Origin: Lactiplantibacillus plajomi
Lineage (GTDB): Bacteria > Bacillota > Bacilli > Lactobacillales > Lactobacillaceae
Assembly: GCF_005405405.1 (NCBI RefSeq)
Contig: NZ_BJDZ01000007.1
Span: forward strand, 60,990 to 124,989
DNA: 64,000 nt
Direction: 5' to 3'
Part shown: one piece after another, positions 18,247-26,023 of the stretch
Layout of the letters: each line of letters opens with the position of its first letter
How positions within the stretch are numbered: position 1 is the first letter of the stretch
Notes under the pieces: model-generated
What the model was told of the DNA's origin: nothing
What the model saw: the letters and a program-made list of their open reading frames with translations, nothing else
Databases searched by the model: none
Position numbers and translations under genes: made by a program

Positions 18247-18753
18247 ATGAGTAAAGTTGTCGCAATTATGACTAATGAAGTTGAAGATATTGAATACACC
18301 TCACCGCGAGACGCCTTGATTGGAGCAGGGTATACTGTTGATCTAGTTGAAAATGAAGCTAATAAAGCGTTGACTGGTAAACATGGAACTAAATTTATGA
18401 CAGACAGAGGGATTAACGAAATAGTTCTCAATGATTACGATGCATTGTTAATTCCAAGTGGCTTTTCACCGGATCAATTACGTGCTGACAACCGTTACGT
18501 TGAATTAGTAAAAGATTTTATGTTGGCGGATAAACCAATTTTTGCAATTTGCCATGGCCCTCAAATGTTTATTCAAATTGGATTAACTAAAGGACGGACA
18601 CTTACTGGATATGTGACGGTTGTTCCTGATCTTTACTATGCGGGGGCAATTATTAAGGATGAATCAGTAGTGGTTGATTAGCATTTAGTCACAAGCCGTA
18701 CACCGGACGACTTAGATGATTTTAATAAGGAAATTTTGAGTCAACTAGCTTAA
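18247..18753 (+). pseudogene. PfpI/DJ-1 family protease-like gene with premature TAG
   Basis: The first 144 codons read as a standard PfpI-family protein (MTNEVEDIEYTSPRDAL, ALLIPSGFSPDQLR and the nucleophile elbow IFAICHGPQ). A TAG at 18679-18681 then interrupts the frame. The same frame continues HLVTSRTPDDLDDFNKEIL to TAA at 18751-18753, giving the normal length of about 168 codons. A single nonsense change has therefore removed the last 24 residues. The truncated product keeps the active-site cysteine, so residual function is possible. AGGAGAG precedes the ATG. Confidence 0.82.
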
Positions 18754-18788
18754 TTTCGCTAATAGAAAGTAGGTAATACTCGACACTA

Positions 18789-18823
18789 AAAGAACTGATT
18801 CTAAATGAAGGAATCAGTTCTTT
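18789..18823. terminator. Bidirectional terminator between PfpI and MerR remnants
   Basis: AAAGAACTGATTC and GAATCAGTTCTTT, 13-bp perfect arms with a 9-nt loop. Confidence 0.85.
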
Positions 18824-19243
18824 AAATTGTGTGATGTTTAGTATCACCAAAGTTATAGATCTTAGGAGTTTCATATGTTGAAGGTGCACAGGCGGTTACA
18901 TCGGTGAGTGGTTCGCCAGACAGGGTGGCCTTTTTCTTAATATCTAAGCAAGCTTTTGTAAATTCAAGGTCAGCAATTTCTGTTACCAAACGTTGCTTTG
19001 CTCCATCAAGAATTGTAATAAAATCAGCTAGGGATAAATTTGCTTCAATAATTTTTTTGATGTCTTTGATGGAGAGACCAGCCCGTCGGTAACATTGAAT
19101 CCAACGTAGTCTGTTGATGGTAAGTTCGTCGAAAATACGTACACCGTGTGAATCACGATTAATTTTAATTAAGCCTTTTTTTCGTAAAAACGAATGGTGT
19201 AAGCACTGATACCAGCAGTTGTAACAACGTCTTTAATTTGCAT
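18822..19243 (-). pseudogene. MerR family regulator, frameshifted
   Basis: ATG 19243 begins a MerR HTH (MQIKDVVTTAGISAYTIRFY, then EKKA and TAA). Adding one A to the A7 run just upstream of the stop restores GLIKINRDSHGVRIFDE and ELTINRLRWIQCYRRAGLS through to the TAA at 18822-18824. That gives about 140 codons with the dimerisation helix intact. A single-base loss in a homopolymer is the only lesion. The ribosome binding site GGAGG is intact. It probably controlled the MerR-type promoter at 18171. Confidence 0.82.
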
Positions 19244-19266
19244 GTAAACCTCCGTATAGATTTAGT

Positions 19267-19297
19267 GGAAAAAGTTGATAACTATTCAGCTTTTTCC
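19267..19297. promoter_or_regulatory. Inverted repeat upstream of MerR remnant
   Basis: GGAAAAAGTTGA and TCAGCTTTTTCC (one mismatch) face each other in the region between the MerR remnant and the AAA+ gene. Confidence 0.4.
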
Positions 19298-19412
19298 AGC
19301 AGTAGATGTAAACAGTATATCAGATTAATATAAACGTATGTGTGACAAGGTGATTTAAGTAGTTGGTCGCAATAATGGCAAAATCAACCTATACGTGGAA
19401 AAAGGTTCGGTT

Positions 19413-20387
19413 GTGAATGTTAATACGATTAATTTTGGAATGCTATCAGTACCGAATATTAAGTTGGATCATAGCGTAAGTTTGCAGGTGGAACACTTGA
19501 ACTATGCCCAGTATGATCGGAAACAAGATCAATTCATGGCTGATGAACAGGGGAACCTATTGTTGTCGGATCACCAGGGGCAAATTAAGTATTTTGGTGA
19601 GTTACCCGCACTGGATCAGTTGAATCAGATGATTGGAATTCAAAACGTAAAGGACGAAGTAAACGAATTCATTGCTATTGCGGAAATGAACAAAAAACGT
19701 CGTGACCAGGGACTGGATAGTTCGGCCATGACCCTGCACTCTTTATTCTTAGGCAATCCGGGGACTGGGAAAACCACGGTGGCCCGAATCTTAGGAAAGA
19801 TTCTTTACGAAAAGGGAATTATTGCCAAGCAAACGTTTGTCGAAGTTTCACGAGCAGAACTGGTTGGCGAGTACATTGGTAAAACGGCAATTAAAACACG
19901 GAAAGTTTTAGAATCAGCGCTTGGCGGGGTACTTTTCATCGATGAAGCGTACACTTTAGCAACTGGTGGTACTCAAGACTTTGGTAGTGAAGCTATTAAT
20001 GAAATTTTGAAGTTCATGGAGGATCACCGCAGCGATATTGTGATTATTTTTGCCGGTTATACCGATGACATGGAGAAGTTCTTAAAGATGAACGAGGGCT
20101 TACGTAGTCGAATTCCAAACAGTTTCATGTTTGAAGACTACACACCAAAAGAGCTGGTTGCCATTGGTTTAGCGGACTTAAAAGCTAAAAAATATCGAGT
20201 GGATGCAACGACATACACTGCGTTAGTTGAGCACAACTTTGCGCAGGATAACGATCACAGTAATGGCCGTTGGATTCGAAACTTAAATGAACAAGTGATT
20301 CGTAAGATTGCGGTTCGGTTAGCTAAGAATCCGCAAGCAGATTTATCACAGATAACTGAGCAGGACTTAATCGCCGCTCAGTTATAA
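19413..20387 (+). CDS. AAA+ ATPase of the CbbX/SpoVK/EccA type
   Basis: About 324 aa from GTG 19413 (AAAGG 7 nt upstream; the GTG at 19395 has no ribosome binding site). After an N-terminal part (1-75), the AAA+ core shows Walker A LGNPGTGKTT, pore region AELVGEYIGKTA, Walker B GVLFIDEAYTL, and the arginine finger segment GLRSRIPNSF. This subfamily includes Rubisco activase CbbX, SpoVK and the type VII secretion chaperone EccA. No ESX gene is visible nearby, so the partner is unknown. A membrane protein gene follows after 31 nt. Confidence 0.85.
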   Translation: MNVNTINFGMLSVPNIKLDHSVSLQVEHLNYAQYDRKQDQFMADEQGNLLLSDHQGQIKYFGELPALDQLNQMIGIQNVKDEVNEFIAIAEMNKKRRDQGLDSSAMTLHSLFLGNPGTGKTTVARILGKILYEKGIIAKQTFVEVSRAELVGEYIGKTAIKTRKVLESALGGVLFIDEAYTLATGGTQDFGSEAINEILKFMEDHRSDIVIIFAGYTDDMEKFLKMNEGLRSRIPNSFMFEDYTPKELVAIGLADLKAKKYRVDATTYTALVEHNFAQDNDHSNGRWIRNLNEQVIRKIAVRLAKNPQADLSQITEQDLIAAQL

Positions 20388-20418
20388 CTGGTGACGATTC
20401 GGGAGGAGTAAAGTAACA

Positions 20419-20913
20419 ATGTCAGAAAAGAAACACTATGTTCAACCACCTAAAAATGACAATTTTAAGCAGACAGTCAGTAGTGTTAAACATAACTACG
20501 ATTATTTAATGCCGGCTTACCGGAAGCGAATGTATTTTCAAATTGCAATTATGGCTGTTTTAGATTGGATTATGTATGGCTTCATCCTAGGTGCATTTTT
20601 TCTGGAACCTTTATCAACACCGGGCCCTATGCAAACGGTGCTGACGATGGTATTTATGGCACTTCACATCTTTTTAACGGTAGTCGGAGCGTATTTTTAC
20701 CCGTTCTCACGGTATTGGTACTTACAAAGTTTTATTGGCCGGTTGTTAAATAACATGTATTATTTCGGTGGCTTTTGGTCGGTTATCGGTAAAGTGATCG
20801 CCACGATGGTGGGTGGGGTTCTGATTGCGGGTCTCCTGGCCCCAATTGCGGGTCCACTAGTTTTACGAAAGTGTAAGCGGGAAAATGTAGTGATTGGCCA
20901 GCAAGGTGATTAA
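20419..20913 (+). CDS. Membrane protein of unknown function
   Basis: 164 aa with a charged 40-residue N-terminus and about four hydrophobic segments (IAIMAVLDWIMYGFILGAFF, MVFMALHIFLTVVGAYF, VIATMVGGVLIAGLLAPIAG). It is rich in aromatics around segment 3 (YYFGGFW). GGGAGGAG precedes the ATG. It sits in one operon with the AAA+ ATPase and the zinc-ribbon gene at 20942. Family not recognised. Confidence 0.62.
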   Translation: MSEKKHYVQPPKNDNFKQTVSSVKHNYDYLMPAYRKRMYFQIAIMAVLDWIMYGFILGAFFLEPLSTPGPMQTVLTMVFMALHIFLTVVGAYFYPFSRYWYLQSFIGRLLNNMYYFGGFWSVIGKVIATMVGGVLIAGLLAPIAGPLVLRKCKRENVVIGQQGD

Positions 20914-20941
20914 AATTATTAAAAAAGGAAGGGAATAACTG

Positions 20942-22063
20942 ATGATAATTTGTCCAAATTGCCACCATGAAAATGCGGCGGGCAGTACTTTTTGCGGGGA
21001 GTGTGGTCAGCGGTTACCGGAAACGAGTGCTCAGTCGGGTGCGGCTAGTCAGGTAACTGAAAAAACAACCACGCAAAGTTCTGATCAACCGCAATCAAGC
21101 CCATCGCGACAGTCGCGGGAAGCTATCCCGGCGAAGAAACGGCCGTCGGGGCTCAAGTGGGTCGTTTTGGTCGTGGTACTTGTCATCGTCTTAGGGGGCG
21201 GCGCGCTGGTTTACCGGGGGATGTTTAGTAAGCAGCAACAGGTTGCCAAGATTACGCAGGCACTAGTTGACGGCGATAAGGCGACCCTGGCGAAGAGCCT
21301 GGTTAGCGACGACCCGAATTTGAAAATCAACGAAACGACGGTGGCACCGTTGGCAACCTACGTTAAGGAACATTCTTCTTACGCGTAGGATGCCCAAACG
21401 GATTTGCCACATAACGGTTACACTAGCGACCACACGCTTAAAGTGGTGACGGCGGGACACCAGTTGTTAGTTGTGCCGGTTTATAAGTTACAAGTAACGA
21501 CGATGCACCCGAAAATTGAGACCAATTTAAAGGATGCCGACATTGAGGCTAACGGGGCCAAGTTGTCGACGACCAAGTACAGTCACGAAAACTACACGGC
21601 CGGACCATTGATGCCCGGGACGTACCATTTTAAACTGGTCGGCGGTGCCGATTCGGCCAGTAAAGATGCAATGCTGAAGGGCAAGTCGAACGTTAACCAG
21701 AAGATTAAGCTGCTGGTGGCGACTAAGACCAGCGCCAAGGATGACGCTAGTTCTAAGGACGAGGATACCCAAACAGCGACGGCCGGTCCGAAAGCCCCAA
21801 GCGTGGTCAAGAAACATACCGGTAACTCGTACGACCACTTAACGAGTCCGGCCCAAACGGCGGTGGACCGCATTAGTGACGCCGACGGGGTGGATACTGA
21901 CGATTACACTTACACGGAAAGTGAACCGCACACCGACGTTTATGAAATTAAACTGTACGACCGCGACACCAATAAGCTAACCGATACTTACCGTTACGAT
22001 AACGTTAACGATATTTGGGCGAAGCACGACCAGAGTAGTGGCAAGTTCGTGGAAGTGAACTAG
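20942..22063 (+). pseudogene. Zinc-ribbon TcaA-like membrane protein split by one TAG
   Basis: The first 148 codons encode an N-terminal zinc ribbon (ICPNCHHENAAGSTFCGECG), a Ser/Gln-rich linker, a membrane segment (VVLVVVLVIVLGGGALVY) and the start of a TcaA-type extracellular domain. TAG at 21386-21388 stops it. The same frame then continues for about 225 codons to TAG 22061-22063 with a Lys/Asp-rich exported region ending in a beta-rich domain. The whole (about 373 codons) has the architecture of TcaA-like envelope proteins. A TTG at 21404 might restart translation but would give a product without an export signal. Confidence 0.75.
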
Positions 22064-22100
22064 GAATTTAAAAGTTACCGACTATTAAATAGTTAAATTA

Positions 22101-22134
22101 GCTGACTATCCAACGGGATGGTCGGCTTTTTTTA
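22101..22134 (+). terminator. Terminator
   Basis: GCTGACTATCC and GGATGGTCGGC pair (with G-T pairs) around a short loop; TTTTTTT follows. Confidence 0.8.
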
Positions 22135-22227
22135 TGTTGTGGGTTCGGAACGCGGATTGCGGCGGTAAAGGCGATTCTCAATGAAAAATGGGGCTTAATC
22201 CTAAGAATAAAAATAATTAGTTTTAAC

Positions 22228-22255
22228 TGAAAACGTTTTTGCGGAGTGCTATACT
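22228..22255 (+). promoter_or_regulatory. Promoter and LacI-type operator of first GH65 operon
   Basis: TGAAAACGTTTTTGC (22228-22242) is near-palindromic around the central CG. Its reverse complement begins GCAAAAACG and matches the site at 25276 in 13 of 14 positions. A TATACT -10 box (22250-22255) starts 7 bp further on, so the operator covers the -35 region. The LacI regulator at 31510 is the natural candidate; CcpA is also possible, because the site resembles a weak cre. Confidence 0.65.
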
Positions 22256-22286
22256 ACAACTGATTTGAAAAGGAGGTCATGGTGAA

Positions 22287-24470
22287 ATGCAATCTACAAA
22301 ATTAACGTTAGATGATGTTGCAAACAAGGATCGACAATATTTGGAGACGATTTTTGCACTGGGTGACGGTCATTTTGGCGTTCGGGATGCCGTTCCATTT
22401 ACGGGGAATCAGGCTGGGACGTTACCCGTGATGCTGGTAAATGGTTTGTACGTTACGAATCCCATTGTGTACGGTGAGAATGCTTACGGATATGCTAAAT
22501 TACACCAAACCATCGTTTCTTTACCTAATCCGCGAAATTTTGATTTGATTTCCGACACGGCAGATTCTACGGTCCCCGGTGATTGGCGGGTGGATTTAAA
22601 GCGTACGGCGCTGGATTTTTCTGATGGCAGCTTAAACGAACGCTTTGGGTTAGAAACTAAAGCGGGAGAAAAATTTTTACTAACCGTTAATTCCTGGGTT
22701 GTTCAGGATGGCACGCACCAGTTCACCGTTACGTATACGTTAAAGTCGATTAATTACACGGGAACCATTCAGTTTAAACGGTCATTATTTGTTAATGGTG
22801 GTGAACGTTCAGCGCTGATCAACGATGATGATCCACGGGTAGCGGCACGAAACGCGCGCCTGGCCATCCATATTCAGAACACGAAGGATGAACGCAGTTT
22901 TCAATGGACAAGCAAGACGGAGTCGACGTCACAGACGTTGATTCAGGAAGATCAGGTGAACGCGGGCCCGCAGAATTATTCGTTAATTAGAAATGAAAGC
23001 GGATTCGAAGGTGCTGGAAAAATTGCAGCGGGTGAAGAGGTGACCTGGCAGTTTACTCGGCGACTGAGTGAAATTAATGGTGAATTGAAACCCCAGCAAA
23101 AACGGGACGATCAGGCGGTTAACCGACAAATCCTAGGTGATTTTTGGAACCAGTCGCGGGTTGAACTCAGTGATGAACAACTGCAAAAGGGGATTCAGTA
23201 CAATCTATTTCAGTTATTTCAATCGGCAGGCCGTGATGGCCGAAGCAATATTGCGGCTAAGGGGATTACGGGGCCGGGTTATGAAGGCCACTATTTCTGG
23301 GATACGGAAATGTATATTTTACCGTTCTTTATTTACACTAACCCGGAGATTGCCAAGCGGTTGTTAAGCTATCGCTATAGTATTTTACAGCAGGCCCGTA
23401 ACCGGGCCCGAGACCTCGGTGTGGATAGCGGCGCCTTATTTGCTTGGCGGACAATTAATGGTGAAGAGGCCAGCGCGTATTTCCCAGCCGGTACGGCTCA
23501 GTATCACATTAATGCGGATATTGCCCATGCAATTAAACTTTATTATGAAGTGACTGACGACGGTGATTTCTTACGTCAAAAAGGAGCTGAGATTGTCTTA
23601 GAAACCGCGCGATTCTGGCTAGCTTATGGTAGTTGGCGGGAACGGAAAGGGCAGCAGGAATTTTGCCTTTATAAGGTAACCGGACCCGATGAATATACGG
23701 CGTTGATTGATAATAATTATTACACTAACCGCATGGCGAAGGAGAACTTAGCGTTTGCCGTTTGGTTAATTAAACACGGTTACATGGTGGCGGACCCCGG
23801 CGAGCAGGAACAGTTCAGTGCCGCGAGCGAACGCATGTATTTACCGTATGATGAGGAGCAACGGGTCACTAAGCAAGACGATGAGTCACCTGAAATGCCG
23901 GTTTGGCCGTTTGCTAAAACACCAAAAACGAATTATCCGTTGTTATTACACTACCATCCACTCATGATCTACCGGCACCGAGTTAATAAGCAGGCGGACA
24001 CGTTATTAGCAGAGATGATTTTTCCTGAGGATCAGTCGAATCAACAATTGAGGCGGGATTATGATTATTACGAACCAATTACGACGCACGATTCGTCATT
24101 GTCGCGGTCTATTTTTAGTATCTTAGCTAGTCGGTTACGCCGACCCCAAAAGGCTTTTAAGTACTACATGGATACGTCATTGATGGATCTGGTTGACCTG
24201 CAAGGAAATGCGAGTGATGGACTGCATGAAGCTAATTTAGGCGGTAGTTGGCTAGGTTTGACGTATGGTTTTGCGGGCATGTACGTCAAGCACGGCCGGC
24301 TTCACATTACAAACTACCTGCCGGATGAACTGGATCATTTGGCGTTTAGAATTCGTTTTCGCGGAAGTACTTTAGAAATTAAATTACAACGGACCCAAAC
24401 AAACGTGTTACGCGTAGCCGGACCAACGTTAGAAGTAGTTGTTGACGGTAAAGCAAGAAAAATTAAATAG
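22287..24470 (+). CDS. Glycoside hydrolase family 65 phosphorylase (first copy)
   Basis: A 727-aa GH65 protein. These enzymes cleave alpha-linked glucosides with phosphate, inverting to beta-glucose 1-phosphate. The order is an N-terminal beta-sandwich (about 1-270), linker helices and an (alpha/alpha)6 barrel. The barrel has GITGPGYEGHYFWDTEMY, the catalytic acid in KVTGPDEY (Glu at about 469) and EPITTHDSSLS for phosphate binding. Its barrel insert FAWRTINGEEASAYFPAGTA differs from the PWEAAWPSDGE of the second copy, so the two likely prefer different linkages. I cannot say which (kojibiose, nigerose, oligoglucan). AAAGGAGG lies 10 nt before the ATG. Confidence 0.9.
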   Translation: MQSTKLTLDDVANKDRQYLETIFALGDGHFGVRDAVPFTGNQAGTLPVMLVNGLYVTNPIVYGENAYGYAKLHQTIVSLPNPRNFDLISDTADSTVPGDWRVDLKRTALDFSDGSLNERFGLETKAGEKFLLTVNSWVVQDGTHQFTVTYTLKSINYTGTIQFKRSLFVNGGERSALINDDDPRVAARNARLAIHIQNTKDERSFQWTSKTESTSQTLIQEDQVNAGPQNYSLIRNESGFEGAGKIAAGEEVTWQFTRRLSEINGELKPQQKRDDQAVNRQILGDFWNQSRVELSDEQLQKGIQYNLFQLFQSAGRDGRSNIAAKGITGPGYEGHYFWDTEMYILPFFIYTNPEIAKRLLSYRYSILQQARNRARDLGVDSGALFAWRTINGEEASAYFPAGTAQYHINADIAHAIKLYYEVTDDGDFLRQKGAEIVLETARFWLAYGSWRERKGQQEFCLYKVTGPDEYTALIDNNYYTNRMAKENLAFAVWLIKHGYMVADPGEQEQFSAASERMYLPYDEEQRVTKQDDESPEMPVWPFAKTPKTNYPLLLHYHPLMIYRHRVNKQADTLLAEMIFPEDQSNQQLRRDYDYYEPITTHDSSLSRSIFSILASRLRRPQKAFKYYMDTSLMDLVDLQGNASDGLHEANLGGSWLGLTYGFAGMYVKHGRLHITNYLPDELDHLAFRIRFRGSTLEIKLQRTQTNVLRVAGPTLEVVVDGKARKIK

Positions 24471-24484
24471 GGGTGGTAATAACG

Positions 24485-25156
24485 ATGGTCAATTTTAGCG
24501 ATATCAAGGGATTTATTTTTGATTTGGATGGTGTAATCACGGATACGGCCGTGTTTCATAGCCGGGCTTGGCGGCAAGTTGCGGCTCAGGTTCAAGTTGC
24601 CTGGGACGATCAATTGGCGGATCAGCTTAAGGGAATTAGTCGCATGGAGTCACTAAATTTAATTTTAGCCCGTGGTAATAAGGTTGATGATTATACGGAT
24701 GACGAAAAGGAAGCACTGGCTACGGCTAAAAATGAAAACTATTTAAAATTAGTTAATCAAATGACGCCGGCCGATATTTTACCAGGAATAAATGAATTTT
24801 TAGCAGAGCTTAAACAGGGGGGCTATTTATTATCACTGGCCTCCGCGTCTAAAAATGCGCAGCTAGTACTAAATAAATTAGGCTTAGCGGGTTATTTTGA
24901 AAAAATGGTTGATCCGACCAGTTTAAAAAAAGGAAAACCTGATCCGGAAATTTTTCGGCGGGGTGCGGAAATATTAAACCTGCGTCCAGAAAATTGTATT
25001 GGAATTGAAGACGCTGCGGCGGGGATAGAATCCATCAATGGCGCGGGTGAGACTTCAATCGGAGTTGGTGATCCGAAAGTTTTAGCAAAAGCAAATATCT
25101 GTTTTTCAACTACGCGGGACCTAACTTTAAATAATATAAATAATGTTTTTAATTAG
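24485..25156 (+). CDS. pgmB: Beta-phosphoglucomutase
   Basis: A HAD-superfamily enzyme that converts beta-glucose 1-phosphate, the product of the GH65 enzymes, to glucose 6-phosphate for glycolysis. It has the nucleophile motif FIFDLDGVITDTA, the cap, LSLASASKNA (motif II), KKGKPDPEIF with the lysine, and GIEDAAAGIES (motif IV). Start at ATG 24485 behind AGGGGTGG; a GTG at 24473 is also in frame. It follows the first GH65 gene by 14 nt, one operon. The second half is more AT-rich than its neighbours. Confidence 0.95.
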   Translation: MVNFSDIKGFIFDLDGVITDTAVFHSRAWRQVAAQVQVAWDDQLADQLKGISRMESLNLILARGNKVDDYTDDEKEALATAKNENYLKLVNQMTPADILPGINEFLAELKQGGYLLSLASASKNAQLVLNKLGLAGYFEKMVDPTSLKKGKPDPEIFRRGAEILNLRPENCIGIEDAAAGIESINGAGETSIGVGDPKVLAKANICFSTTRDLTLNNINNVFN

Positions 25157-25228
25157 GTGGAAAGAATATTTGTTAGTTAAAACAACGTAAATAGCCTTAA
25201 ATAAATCAAAAAATTGATAGATTGTTCG

Positions 25229-25242
25229 TGTAAGCGCTTGCT
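25229..25242 (+). promoter_or_regulatory. Cre-like site (carbon catabolite control)
   Basis: TGTAAGCGCTTGCT matches the CcpA consensus TGWAANCGNTNWCA except at positions 12 and 14. It lies upstream of the second operon of the alpha-glucoside locus. Confidence 0.6.
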
Positions 25243-25275
25243 AAAAATAATGAAGGCGTTATATTTAGGCCATAA

Positions 25276-25291
25276 GCAAAAACGCTTTCGC
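25276..25291 (+). promoter_or_regulatory. LacI-type operator of second operon
   Basis: GCAAAAACGCTTTCGC lies just before the ribosome binding site of the RDD gene. It shares GCAAAAACG and TTTC with the site at 22228 read on the other strand. The same motif before both operons supports joint control by the LacI protein at 31510. Confidence 0.65.
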
Positions 25292-25313
25292 TAATTTCAA
25301 TAAAGGAGTGCCG

Positions 25314-25736
25314 ATGATGCGATTTAAATATCTTCAATTACGTGTGCTGGCCGGCCTGATTGACGTCATCGTGGTTTACGTTCCGGTAGTCGTTTTATCG
25401 ATTCTATTTTTACGTGCAAACTTTAGAACTGCGGATATTTTAGGACAGATTGGATTTGTGGTTTATAACGTTATTCTGATTACGAGTAATCAGGGACAGA
25501 CTTTGGGCAAAAAAATTGGCCGCGAATACGTCCTAGTAAATGACGAATTGCCAAACAAAGCCTTAATTTCAGGGATTCGGGAAGTGACCAAAGCAATTTA
25601 CTTTTTACCGTTTGTGGGTTGGATCTTTGGATTAATCAGTATTTTAATTTGTTCGTTCACGGGGCGGATGCTTCATGATTACTTGGGTAACAGTACGGTT
25701 GTTCTAGAAAAGGATCTCATTAACGTGGAGAAATGA
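25314..25736 (+). CDS. RDD family membrane protein
   Basis: About 140 aa with three or four membrane segments and the RDD hallmarks: RVLAGLIDVIVVYVPVVV with the arginine-aspartate pair and a later NQGQTLGKKIGREYVL. A final GRMLHDYLGNSTVV closes the domain. The role of RDD proteins is poorly known; some act in ion transport or stress. It opens the second operon of the locus, directly downstream of the two operator sites. ATG 25317 is an alternative start. Confidence 0.85.
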   Translation: MMRFKYLQLRVLAGLIDVIVVYVPVVVLSILFLRANFRTADILGQIGFVVYNVILITSNQGQTLGKKIGREYVLVNDELPNKALISGIREVTKAIYFLPFVGWIFGLISILICSFTGRMLHDYLGNSTVVLEKDLINVEK

Positions 25737-26008
25737 GGCTAGTTATGAAATTACCATTAACAAGTATTAATACTGGCGGATTATTAGCAATGTTTCTTCT
25801 CACGGCGATTTATGCGATTGTAATTGTTTATGCCAACCGTGATCGCAACGATATTCGTCAGATTTATAAATGGTATTTGGGTTATTTGCTACCGTTTATC
25901 ATTATTTCTCTAATTTTGCATTTACAAATTGCACTTCAAATTGGCATTTATTTGGCCGGTGCTGGTGTGGTACTGCACCGCTCGAATAGATATTTTTACC
26001 GAAATTGA
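25733..26008 (+). CDS. Small membrane protein of unknown function
   Basis: A 91-aa protein with three hydrophobic segments (LLAMFLLTAIYAIVIVY, WYLGYLLPFIIISLILHL, IGIYLAGAGVVL). It overlaps the RDD stop by 4 nt (ATGA), so the two are translationally coupled and may form one complex. No family recognised. Confidence 0.65.
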   Translation: MRLVMKLPLTSINTGGLLAMFLLTAIYAIVIVYANRDRNDIRQIYKWYLGYLLPFIIISLILHLQIALQIGIYLAGAGVVLHRSNRYFYRN

Positions 26009-26023
26009 GAGGGGACCGTTAGT

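Noticed and set aside
21404..22063. Separate gene starting at TTG 21404
   Set aside because: Same frame as the upstream zinc-ribbon part, no ribosome binding site and no export signal; it is the second half of an interrupted gene.
25229..25291. Replication-type iterons
   Set aside because: The two near-palindromes are better read as a cre-like site and a LacI operator in a sugar promoter.
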